From Stromatinia cepivora (Eukaryota > Ascomycota > Leotiomycetes > Helotiales > Sclerotiniaceae): DNA of 64,000 nucleotides. The position numbers and the translations under genes were made by a program. The notes under the pieces are model-generated. The model did no database searches and was not told the origin of the DNA. It saw nothing but the letters and a program-made list of their open reading frames with translations. Below, one piece after another: positions 13,111-23,603 of the stretch (positions are counted from its first letter, which is position 1; each line of letters starts with the position of its first letter). Location: positions 3,534,001 to 3,598,000 of the forward strand of contig RCTD01000001.1 in assembly GCA_014898415.1 (NCBI GenBank), given 5' to 3'.

Positions 13111-13275
13111 TTTAGAAATTAAGGGTAAAAAAAAAGATAATATTTTCGAATAATATTAAGAAGATTTATATACAAGCGAAAGAGTAGGAGCGATGTGTCT
13201 AGACAGGAGTAAATGGAATATGCGTGAGTATATGCAGATGTTATTCTATTTCTTATTTGGAAGAGCTTTTAATAA

Positions 13276-13425
13276 TATAACGAATCCAATAAACGTTTAG
13301 AGATCAACTTTAGAATTAAAAGCTATAGAGTTAAAAAAAGAGTGCTATAAAGCTATATATATGATCGGCTCGAAGTTTAATACTGTACTAGCCCGATCGG
13401 ACGCGATCACGTGTATCTCGTGACA
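13276..13425 (-). repeat. Right LTR of B-prime (150 bp)
   Basis: The left part is RIP-mutated (TATAACGAATCCAATAAACG). The last 45 or so bases are intact and end in ATCTCGTGACA. TTAAA follows as the right half of the TSD. Confidence 0.88.
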
Positions 13426-13430
13426 TTAAA

Positions 13431-15135
13431 CGCTTTTCTTCTTCTAAACAGATATTCTATATAACTTCAATTGTAATTTCTAAACTAAAATCTTCTTTGA
13501 TATCCCGATATTCTTCGAATTCTTCTACTTCTTCTTATACTGTCTCGATTTTATTGAGGTTATCGATACAAAGCATCGATATATATACTATTTCAGAAAA
13601 GGGAAAAGATAACAAACATTTGAAGTTCGAATAATTATTAGATACAATGAGGCCGGTATATCCGAAAGAAGTATTCCGGAGTGGAAATGGTTTCGAGAAT
13701 ATAAAGGTTCCAAAATTGAAGCTATTAGAACTCCAAAAGGATTATAAGGGATTTGTAATAACCATTAATTTACAAATAACTATAAGAACTTCTTAATTAA
13801 TACAATATCAGTTTTGTTTTCGTAATGAAATTTTGTTTTAATTTATTCTAATAAGTATATTCGCGAATTCTTTTGTAATTTTACAATCCTTGATAGGTAT
13901 TATTACTATTCATAAAAGAAAATCGGAAATCTTTTGTTCGAGATCCCTGAATAGGATTTTATCATTGATAATTTTCATTTAGGTAATAAATAATCTGAAC
14001 TTTCTATATCATTTTAGGAAATTACTATATCGAATTATATTAGATATGATCCATATTTCGTATTAAAAACGAGCATTATCGATTTTGGCTAGATTCTGAT
14101 AAATCATTGCAAACTGTTCGATCAATTCGAATACTGTGAATCGGAGTATTTGTATATAAAGAGTATGATAATATACTTGTACTTCCGATTCGGTTTGATC
14201 GATTATATATACACAATGTTATATTTCATTTTTAAATAATATAATATATAGTTCGAATCATTCTATAATCAATAATTGCTACAAACTAATTTTAGATTCA
14301 ATATTATCATTAAATTTAATAATAAGATTTGTGAATTTTGATATATATATATCTTGCTGTGAATTATGATTGATACAGGAATGCAATCTTGACCGATTAG
14401 ATTGATTTCTTGAATAAAAGGACCCCTGATTATTAAATGAATCATTACTTCCTGAAAAGAAAAAAGAATCCTCGAAGGGCCCTGGATGATCAAATCGTTT
14501 AATCAAAGTTTTTCTTCCTTTGGCTTCAGGATCTTTGGGTTTGTTTAGATAAAGGTTCTTAGATTTCGATTAAAGGAATAAAGGGAATCCCAGATACTGC
14601 TATTGATCTGGATATTTATATAAGTATTATTTAAAACTTAAAAAGAGATTATATTGTTATAAAACTCGTTATCATTATAACTTTCAATTATCGATTCTTC
14701 TTTTTCAAATTTATAATCATTATATAAAGATCTTATAATTGTAATAATGATTCGGAAAGAACAATTGAATTATTGGGAATATCAACTTTATATATTGAAA
14801 TCTTTTCTTTACCAATCTTCTTTCTTCCAATGGTAATGTTATCCAATCCTGTATTCATATTTTCTTCGAAGGGTTGTTGAAATAATTGAGGAGAAAGAAA
14901 GGATTCTTTAGAATATGCTTTCGAAGGTTCGGAGTATATAGAAAAAGGAGTTCGTTGTATTGTAAAAGTGATGGTATATTTCTAAAGGGGTTTATCTTTG
15001 TTGATTAGATCGGAATAGATCTTTTTCCTCTAAATATAATATTTGTAAAAGTTTATCTAAAAAGGTATTATTAAAATGAGGTATTATTTGGGAGGCTATC
15101 AGATGGCCGGATGCTTGTAAATGAATTGTAGATAA
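13431..15135 (-). other. 5' internal region of Gypsy element G (gag side), AT-rich
   Basis: Position between the 5' LTR of G and its protease/RT side suggests this held gag. A minus-strand frame at 14279-14506 encodes a polar, Asn/Ser-rich peptide that could be a gag tail, but no zinc knuckle is readable. I see nothing else that can be supported. Confidence 0.4.
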
Positions 15136-15417
15136 TGTAATGTATAAGAGCTATAGTAGAACTGAATAAACAGAATCAATTATATTCTTTAGAATCTATA
15201 ATTGAAGAATTATAACTCGTAAAGAACAACTAGATATATATACACAAATATCCATTTGTAAACTGCAGGATTATACGTATACATTATTAGGGTTACTATT
15301 TTATTATATTAAATTGTATGATTCGTAATGCATATACATAGATGATCAGCTTATAAATTGATATGGGAGATAAGAGGTATCACGTGGTTAGCCTCCTGTG
15401 GTTCACGATTCGTGACA
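15136..15417 (-). repeat. Right (5') LTR of Gypsy element G (282 bp)
   Basis: Same length as the solo LTR at 3077-3358 and aligned to it end to end. By my hand count about 48 of the first 228 positions differ, almost all C/T or G/A, while the last 54 are identical. It ends CGTGACA and abuts transposase sequence of a Tc1-like element, its insertion target. Confidence 0.85.
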
Positions 15418-15894
15418 GAATTGGTTTCAAAAGAAAAGGATCCCAATATTGAAGGATTGGCTTCCTTATTCTCCTGATTTCAATTTTATTGAATATATTT
15501 GGTAGACTTTAAAAGTGAGATTATATAAAATGTTTTCTGATATTGCAATTAACAAAAACGAATCAGAATATATTAAACAAAGATTAAAGAATTGTTTACA
15601 AATAATTTGAGATATATTAGATCAAGAATTATTCGATAAATTAGAAGCGAATATATCTAATAGAATTGAAATCTATATTGTAATAGAGAGCTGATATACA
15701 AAATATTGATTAATTGTAAGGCAATAAGAATTTGAATTTTTTTTAGGGAATAGTATAGATATAAAACTTCAATATATTCAAATTTTAGATTATAATAATT
15801 AATGGTTGATTTTATAATTAAATTGAAAAATAGATATTGAATATATAAAAAAACTGAAATTAGGTTGTGGGGTAATATAAGTTGACTAGTACTG
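15418..15894 (+). mobile_element. Tc1/mariner-like DNA transposon, 3' part (target of element G)
   Basis: Translation directly after the G LTR reads WFQKKRIPILKDWLPYSPDF, then NFIEYIW and a stop where the second Trp should be. This is the DDE_3-type Tc1/mariner transposase region with the PYSPDxNxIExxW signature. The frame runs, with stops, to a YTKY terminus near 15710, typical of the family C-terminus. The element ends in ACTG followed by TA (15891-15896), the expected Tc1/mariner end plus TA target. Base composition shifts to that of the gene island exactly there. The 5' half is outside the window, beyond Gypsy element G. Confidence 0.75.
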
Positions 15895-15896
15895 TA

Positions 15897-16790
15897 GTAT
15901 TGGTGTTGATATTAATGCAGATGGAGATACGATACTTGGCGTCCCCAGTAGTGACTCCAAATATTTGCGAGGCGATCATTTTAATAACACCAACCACTCA
16001 TCTATACCGAAAAGAGATTTAGTACTATTGAGTTTGAGTCACGACATACCAAATCACATGGTTCATAGCATCTCCAATCTATAATTCAATGCAGATCATA
16101 CTTCAGAAAGCCGACTCTGCCACACCCAAATCTTCAGAGATTTGATAAATTAGGCAGATCCTAGTCAAATATATACGCTCAGATAGCCAGATCAAACCCA
16201 ATGCCTGAGTTTTCAACGCTCCCCAACATTGAATCAATAACTTACCGACGACCAAAAATCTCACGACATACGGTGTTTGTCTCGGGCCAAAAAGGCCCAT
16301 ACCCAGTCTATTATCGACATTTACCCATCAAGCTTCAGCGAATTTCCTCTTCTTATCAAAGCGTCGTTCAAACTGAGCTGTCCCACTCTGATAATTCGAG
16401 GCCAAAAAAATGAACTGAAATAATGATTCAGTATTTATTATTTATTTGCAAGCCAGGTTTGGGTCAAGAATTTTTTTCATGTAACGAGATGTGGCTGGTA
16501 GCCGTGTCTTATGTTATGCATGTAAATTCCTCCCCTGTCCAATAGTTTGACGGGGAGAATTGTTGTTTAATTTAACGCACAAATAAGGCGAGATCTTTGT
16601 TGACTTCTGATGTTTACACAGATAATTGCCAGTCCCAAATTCTGTGTTCGTACACTTCGAATATAAATATCGTGATGGCTGCCTCTCACGTCTTCCTTAC
16701 CCAATTTCTTTGCCACCTATCCAGCACCTTCGTCGGAGATTAAAGACACCAATCTTAGTGTTGATAGATTGCTGTTATCAGTCATACATC
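15897..16790. other. Intergenic, start of the gene island
   Basis: Normal GC sequence with no supported gene. Open frames on both strands near 16100-16410 are mutually antisense and lack any recognisable domain. A GTTGGTGTTGATATTAATG-like stretch at about 15898 has a loose inverted counterpart at about 15980-16003 and could be a relic of a small inverted-repeat element. The promoter of the downstream NADase gene is presumably in the last few hundred bases. Confidence 0.4.
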
Positions 16791-17800
16791 ATGAAGTTGC
16801 AATTTGTTCTTCTTGCTGGTGCCATTGCTCTCAGCAATGCGTCTCCTCATGTCAGTCAACAGTGCCCTAGCAATTGCGCACCGATGCTAACTTAGCCAAG
16901 CCAACATCAGTGGAAGCTCGTCATTTTGACGATGGTATTCCTGATCAGCCTGATCAACCCTATGGCTGTAATTGCACTGGAACAACTCCAGGGCCGCTTC
17001 CATCCTCTGCTCAATACATCTGCTACGATTGGAGACTCGGGCCGAAAGTACTTCCGAAATATCTTCCTCTTTCTAGCGAGCTATCATCTTATGATAGATT
17101 CGGTGGACTGACCCCAGGAGAATTTCTTGCAAAGTGGTGGGATAACAATAAAAACCAATTTATATACCCAGGGGATGAAACCCAAGGGTTTTCAACAGAC
17201 GTAAATGGCAAACCTATCAGAGGGTTGATACGCCTCCCTCCCGACACTTATCTAGACAGGTTTGGAGGTGAAAAGGCTGGTTTGTTCTACCGTACCCTTT
17301 ACCATATCGCTCATCTCAATTAGCTAACACAGATAGGAATGTTTCTGTCCTCCGCCGATACGCCGTATTCCCAACGGTCTCTCCCACCTTCGAACCTCAA
17401 CAATCGAGTTGATGATCCGGGATTTCCCAATGACTATCATGTCTATCGTGTCACGAAGTACTTGAAGCTCTATGCTGGACCTATTGCGCCCGTCAGTATC
17501 TTCGATTCTTGCAGATCACACTTTCTCTCCAATACGTCAATCTCATGTTTTTTTGTCCAGTTTTCTCTTGCCTTCTCTTTACTTTCATAATACGGCTTTG
17601 GGACCCGCTCTCACCAAAAAACTTTATACTAAGCAAATGCTGACTCCAAAACCTTGTAGTGGTTCGGTCAACCAGGACTTGGAACACAGTTTTATTCGGG
17701 ACCTCGAACTATTGCGGAGTTAATACGTAACGGAACTCTAGAAAGGGTCGACCCTTCTGTTCTGATCTCCAATAGACAACAAAAGGGTTGTGGCTACTAG
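16791..17800 (+). CDS. Secreted NAD glycohydrolase with TNT domain
   Basis: Predicted to hydrolyse NAD+ outside the cell. I place four exons at 16791-16850, 16901-17279, 17337-17491 and 17660-17800. Introns are GT-AG; the first two have GCTAAC branch sites. They give 244 residues. Residues 1-18 are a signal peptide (MKLQFVLLAGAIALSNAS). The mature part has the DWRLGP, YDRFGG and LDRFGGE blocks, then TPYSQRSLPPSNL, YHVYRV, AGPIAP and, after the last intron, WFGQPGLGTQF, which carries the Gln conserved in TNT NADases. This order matches the fungal surface NADases related to tuberculosis necrotizing toxin, and the length is usual. All frames join without stops, so it appears intact. Product class is secure; role in host interaction or competition is inference. 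Confidence 0.9.
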
Positions 17801-19815
17801 ACGAGCTTACCTGCTTTGTAAGGTGGCCAAGATTATTTGGTGATTTTAATGATCTCATATTCGCTGTCAATATATTATACAGCTAATTAATTTGATATCT
17901 AATGATGGCATTTGGCTTCCAAGATCTACGTTTCGTTTCCAGTTTACAAGTGTGCCGCTCTCAAGTGATAATTATTCCTCTCCAATTTTCGAATGAAGAT
18001 AGCTGGCTTTCTGATGCACACTTCATCCTGACTATCGAGAATATTGTGATCATAAGTGATTATTTTTGAGCTATTGCCAGAAAACCGCCTTCATCACGGA
18101 GTGATTGTGGGATTAAAAGTCAATCCCTCATGTACATCTGAACAATCAGTGTGCTTGCACTGATTGTTGTCATCGCGTGAGACGGGATGGACACATGAAT
18201 CGTGGTTGAACATCCTTTGGATACCAGGGCAATCAAACATCTAGTACTTGAGTTATTGACTTTTCAAGAAGAGGTCGCGAGAAGTAAAATTCAAGGTTCT
18301 CTAGTATCCTTACACAATCAATAATAGGAATTGTTAGCGCCTTCAATCAACTACTAAAGACGTCTATAAATTCATCACTTCATGCCAGCGGTGCTCAGTC
18401 ACTTCAAAAAATTGCCACGACCGCGAGCAATGTCAACCACCTCGTTAAAACTCACAAGCAAGCGGGGTCAGGTATCCCTTGCCACTTTTGTGCCACGAGA
18501 ATAGACCGCAAAGATCCGTCTGGCCGCGGTCTGATAGGTGCTCCCAGAAATCCTACGTCTATGAACAGTACACAGTTTCCTTCGAAAGAGGCCTGTCGCT
18601 AGAAATTCGGTTTACAGCGCAACAACAAGTTCGCCAGGATGGTTGCTTTATTATTCTACCTATAGCAGATGCACTCCGGCATCTAGGCTAGTACTTCAAA
18701 CACAGAGGATGGTATAGATTTATGGATACTCTCCACATTGTCATTGACAATTATGATCACATACGCAATACCCGCAGATTTGAGAGGCAGGAAATGATTT
18801 GCTCAGGTGGCATCGGGGAGCCGCTAACAGAGGCTGTGATCTCGATGTAGGGTTGGGCATGCTTCAAGATATGATATAATGAAATATGCTTGACGACATG
18901 GTACAATGGGAGCCTGAAGGACTTGATCTTGGCCCTGAGAAAGAAGGCTCTTGAATCAAGAATGGCACCGCGAACTTCTGCGTAGCTGAAACTTGTGTCG
19001 TGGCAAAAACTGTGTTATGACATTCAGTCCCACGCATAGTGGCTCAACTTGACTTCAGGATACCTATATAAGAAGCATGCGCTTATTATAAATTCGGGGT
19101 GACTAGATAGAGAAGATCATATCCACTGGGATTCTGCCTGTTTGTTTGAGTACCAACCACCAATCAAGTACAAATACCCAGAAGTATTCATTTTGAATCA
19201 TATTTAACTACTGAGTCAATCTTTCCAAGAAGTCTCCTCTCATACTTTGGTATTTTCTCTACTTGAAATTCGTTTTGGGAATGAATATAAACTCAGTCTG
19301 CCTTTTTACTCTTCCAAGCAGAACTCCATTCGCCTTGTCTCATGTGTTTATAACTCGCAATAGTATTCTATGATCTTATTTGATGGATGGAGCCATAAAA
19401 ATGAATTTTAAGCAATTGCAAAATATTCACTGCTCTTTCGATTATTATTCACCGCATCAGTGGAGCTGAACGTAGGATGCTAGGCAAGAAAGAATAGTAT
19501 TCTCCTACAACTTTACCTCGCTAATCTCACAGTAGTACAGGTGTACCTCTATGTAATTTATTTCTTCAATCCCACCAAAGGAAAAACAAGTACACTTATA
19601 TCACACACCATAATTCCTCTTGACAAGTTCAAGTAACATCAATCAACAACCCTTTCAACACAGTATTTGTTGCACATAAAGCCTTATAGAACGCTTTCCG
19701 CCATACTTAACTACTCATTGACCTTCTATCTACATACCATTTGTAAGTGCTCTCTGTTTTGTCTTTTCAAAGACTTTTGTGTTAAATTAATGATAGGTAC
19801 GAACAAGTTCACATC
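17801..19815. other. Long intergenic region with a possible gene relic and the leader of the first 2EXR-like paralog
   Basis: Around 18360-18690 short frames in different phases look weakly coding (one holds HFCATRIDRKDPSGRG) but do not join into a gene and match nothing I recognise. Near the end, a GTAAGT donor at 19743 and an AG at 19796 suggest a 54-bp leader intron just before the ATG at 19816. The rest shows nothing I can support. Confidence 0.4.
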
Positions 19816-21681
19816 ATGGATTCTCCAAACCACCCTGAACGAGACAACCAGCCTAGTTCTGGCGGGCTGAAGAGCGAAAAGCCTGTTGCCCTACAGCTCA
19901 ATTAGAAGTTTAATGGACTTGATGAGAATGAAACACAGACTTCCTGTAGTTCAAGCCTAGCTTTTGAGTTTGAGTCTGAGTTTGAGTCTGAGTTTGAGTT
20001 TATTCTAGTCTTTGATATTCGAAGAGATAATTCACATTCTGTATCATATTTCTTTTATCTATTTACCCGGATATCAAGCAGCTTTAATGGATATCTATTT
20101 GATGTTCTGAGCCCAGATCAAATTGCCTTTATTCAACGAATGGTACAAAGCGAACCTCTAATTCGAAACTCTAAATGCCTTTTTCTCGAGGAATCCCCAT
20201 TCGAAGTTCGAAGAAAAATATACAAATACCTTTTGGTCAATCCGATATTGGGTGAAAGATCCTCTATTACTATAGCGGGCTATTATGGCGGAGAAGTCAT
20301 TTATGGATTTGCTCACGTGCTTTTTCGTGTTTCGAAACAGTTAAATAGAGAAGCCATGGATGTACTATATGGGGAGAATTCATTCTCGATTGATTGTAGT
20401 AATATATGTTTCAGGGGATATCCTTCACTTTTTAGATATACAAGGAGTTATGGTGGATCAGAGGGTCTCAAAATCCATATATCTATAAAGTTGCCAGGAA
20501 AATGTGGGGCATGTAGGATACGAAATCCTTTATTTTATTTTTTATGATATCCCGGCTATGAAATATATACGAAAATAAAGAGTCGTCATTAAACCTCCAT
20601 CAAGAATTTTAGATATTGCTTCAGATCTGACTAGCTTTTGTCGATTTCTCTGTTTGCACCAACCAATATCGTTGGAGTTTTTGATCATGCAGACGAATAG
20701 GGATAGATTTTCGAAGCAACCAGATTTGGATAATCTTGATGGAGCTTGTCTAAGATTCATAACATCTCTTTTCAAACACTCAACTTGGATGAAATGCCAG
20801 CAATTCATGTTCGCTATGGTAAAAACTATATACCTGTTCTGTCCAAACAAGAAACCATTGAAAAGTTGACAGTTATAATTGGCATAAACGAAACATTATC
20901 CGAGCATCTAGAACTCCAATACAGGTCTGTTCTCAAGTATGCGCAATCTTTTGAACGTATCGAATCCTTCAAACGTAATATGGGTGTTCCAGCCTGGAAG
21001 CAGTTTGTATACGGCCCACAAAATGCTTTCCAGAATCCTCACAAGCATTCGATAGAGAATTGGTTAGAAGAGGCCAGAGCTCAATCTGAAAAAAAGAACT
21101 ATAATGTTGAGAAATTCAGGACTATTCGGTGCAGCATAATCGATTACCTCGAGCTCCAGTATCAGAAAATCAGCACAAGCGGCTCTATTCTCAATAATTT
21201 CATTAAGAGGAATAAGCAAGTTTATGGAACGTTTGACCTCCGCTTCCGGCAAAACATCGCTTCAAGGTATGGCTATAATGAAGTTAGGGAAATTTACGCC
21301 GAGGCTGTGCTACTGCTCGAGGACTACCTTATTTCGTTTGACCGGGATGTACCGTATAGCATACGAATCTATATCAAGAGCATGGGTGTTGAGTACAGTG
21401 ATCTGCTTGATACATTGCCGAGAAACTGTGCATTTCGTATCATTTGTCAAAGTTACAAGAATTTTCCTGATGACCCAAACGCACGTTTTGTCGCCAATTT
21501 TCGAAAGCTTGTTGATGACTGTGACAAACAGTGGCTGGAAATTCGGAAAGCCAGAAAGGAGTTGTTCCAATGGGACAATGTGGAAATCGAACCAGAATTC
21601 AATCTAGAATTGGTCCGGTGTGATGAGATGGTCAAATGGGATATTCGTGAGCCAACTTTGATGCCTGAACGTCCTAGATAG
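19816..21681 (+). pseudogene. 2EXR-like tandem family, paralog 1 (degraded)
   Basis: It has the family blocks in order. An N-terminal region with an acidic FESEFESEFEF repeat. The 2EXR-like block FEVRRKIYKYLLVNPILGE. Then VSKQLNREAMDVLYGENSF, a YLELQYQKI block, LPRNCAFRIICQSYKNF and the closing CDEMVKWDIREP. The 3' half from about 20746 is open for 311 codons. The 5' half is broken: TAG at 19903-19905, TGA at 20545-20547, a TAA replacing the usual Trp of the (K)HWKVV block near 20578, and frame changes around 20550-20760. These fit point decay and indels, with RIP-like G-to-A in the Trp codon. A truncated product from the 3' half cannot be excluded. Function of the family is unknown. Confidence 0.8.
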
Positions 21682-23603
21682 CTTATTAAGCATGGTTGCA
21701 TATCTAGCATCAATACGTGATGAGTAGGAAACATTTGAACGAGATTGCATGGTGAAGAGGTGGTATCCTACGCATTGGCCGGCTGAAATATCCGTCTTAA
21801 TAGTCGGTCCAAGACCGTTGAGTCAGAATTAACTAATTGTCCAAAATGCCAGAATAGATAGCTTTGTAAATGAAGGCTCAATCCATTCAATCACGAAAGC
21901 TCACTTTAACTTTACAATTTTTCATAAAACTTTTACCTATGATGGTTCATACTAGTAGAAGGACATGCCTCTGTTGTCAAAGCGACAATCAAAGTAGAAA
22001 GATCGTGTCAAATTTTAATTATTCAATACTCTTATTCGTAGGTGTCCATTAACCTTCCACTAAACCCAGTAACTAGAAAATCACCGTGACAAACTTATCC
22101 ACCGTCTATGAAGGCAAATTACGCAGCTCATAGATCCCAATGATGTTCGGCTCTCCCGTTGGTATGTTTAAATATTTTGCTTGAATTGAGAATAGCTTCA
22201 TTGTCCACTCTTGGAGTATTCCACCCTGCCACCATTCAGTCTCTTCCCAACTTACCTGTTGCCATTACAATTACATGACTATGTAGTCGCTGTAAAACAC
22301 ACCCAAAACTGATTTTTCTGACAGATTTGTGTTGCTCAAAGTCTTCAGTTTATGAAATGAATATTCAAGTTTCAGGAACCTATTCCTCATTTAGATGCAT
22401 TTTAAACAGCGAGTCATCATTTCTTTCAGTGGCACGGGTAGTTTTCTACTTCTCTCTCTTCTACTTCAGTTCCGTGGCTTTTGCAGTTATTGATCAGATT
22501 TAACTTGAGGGCCGACATGAGGGTTGATACTTAGCTAAGGGATAATTCGTAGCTAAGGTTTCACAGTGAAAGATTGCGGTAGTAAAAATGATGCTTTAGT
22601 TGCTTTTCATGAATTTCACATTATGCAAATTTGGCTAATTGGTTTCCACACTGCTTACAGTGAGTGAATAATATGTATATAACCGTAATGAAAATCATAT
22701 AATCAAATAAAAATACTGCAACTGTTTCACTATTAGTGGCAGGTTTTCATGACCACTTTAAAGATCATTAAATTGAGCAAAATTTTGTTCGACTAAACAT
22801 GTCCAGTATATCACTTTTCTAGACTAAGATTAAGTAGCAAAGCGACAAGTGTTTCACGAAAAGCTTGACTGAACTATTTCTGCACGTAGCCTAGTACTAT
22901 TCGCCGGGTAAGCGTAGTTTCTTCCGATAAAAAGTGTCTCCTTGGGGCCAGTGGAGATCCTCGCTTATACTACTAGACTACTGGCGTATATAATTTATGT
23001 GAATATGAGATGAGCGATCAAACAGGCTCAAAGATGTCATCTCACAACAATACAACTAGTTAGTGAATTAGTACAGCAACGAGAGCTCCAGCGCACTTTG
23101 TTTTAGCGCTATTGATGATTTTACCGAAGAGCTAGCGGTTCACGGCCAGCACTTTGCATTTATAAGAGGTCCTCCTTTGTGATCAACAACTTCTTTACTT
23201 CAACTGTCTATCTATCTAACGTTAATACCTTTGTTATTCTACTCTATACTTTCAAGAAACTCTTAGCTTTACATCTATTTTCAATCAACAAACTTTAATA
23301 TCCAGATCTTTCTAGATCCACATCTACTTACAAGTTACCACAAAGAAAATCGATATCGGAGCTCAAGTATAACGCCTGCACATTTCTGATTTCGTCCTCT
23401 TTGAATAACTTTCAGTTTTATATGCCAGTAAGTGCTTGTTCAATTGAAACTTTCCATTCGATTTATTCTTCCCATAAAAAAAGTTGTGAGGCGGTTTCTT
23501 GAAGGTCTAGTCATCTTGGCAGTGCTAGACACTAACTGCTTCTCAAGCTTTACATACCAAATCTACTTTAAACCACACAATTACTGAGCCTCTCAAGAAT
23601 CAG
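21682..23603. other. Intergenic between paralogs 1 and 2, with leader intron
   Basis: No coding frame is convincing. A CT-rich stretch from about 23190 to 23340 and a TTTATAAGAG box near 23158 look like a fungal promoter. A GTAAGT donor at 23428 with ACTAAC at 23531 and AG at 23546-23547 suggests a leader intron, as also proposed for paralogs 1 and 4. Confidence 0.45.

Larger units (their letters stand above)
4500..13425 (-). mobile_element. B-prime: gag-only, non-autonomous LTR element, split by Copia element A
   Basis: LTRs of 150 bp at 4500-4649 and 13276-13425 are flanked by the pentamer TTAAA on both outer sides (4495-4499 and 13426-13430). The internal sequence is in two parts, 4650-5495 and 12742-13275. 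They join into one stretch that matches the interior of element B (5953-7328) along its length. No polymerase domain is present in either part. Only a gag-like stretch remains, read on the minus strand at about 12850-13110. The insertion target was the gag/protease side of Gypsy element G. Confidence 0.85.
1..15417 (-). mobile_element. Gypsy LTR retrotransposon G, RIP-degraded, runs off the left edge, with nested insertions
   Basis: Read on the minus strand, the order is right LTR, a gag-like region, reverse transcriptase, then the integrase zinc-binding region, which is Gypsy order. The 5' LTR is the rightmost 282 bp. The 3' LTR must lie beyond base 1. The body is interrupted by the B-prime/A/B nest (4500-13425) and by a solo LTR (3077-3358). 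Removing these joins 13431-15135 to 3359-4499 and then to 1-3076. Every recognisable domain carries stops or lost key residues from C-to-T/G-to-A change, so it is dead. The reconstruction rests on TSDs flanking each nested insert. Superfamily is clear; the exact family is not. Confidence 0.8.

Noticed and set aside
15136..15417. G LTR as a second solo LTR with its own TSD
   Set aside because: Flanks GATAA and GAATT do not match, and one side is Gypsy interior while the other is Tc1 transposase, as expected for an LTR at the element end.
1..15894. AT-rich sequence as mitochondrial DNA insertion
   Set aside because: Paired LTRs with TSDs and Gypsy/Copia domains with transition-type decay explain the composition; no mitochondrial genes or introns are seen.
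16103..16413. Two overlapping antisense open frames
   Set aside because: No domain, signal or intron structure; they are mutual shadows.
18479..18691. Possible short gene (70 codons) and neighbouring frames
   Set aside because: Frames in three phases cannot be joined with plausible introns; no known motif.
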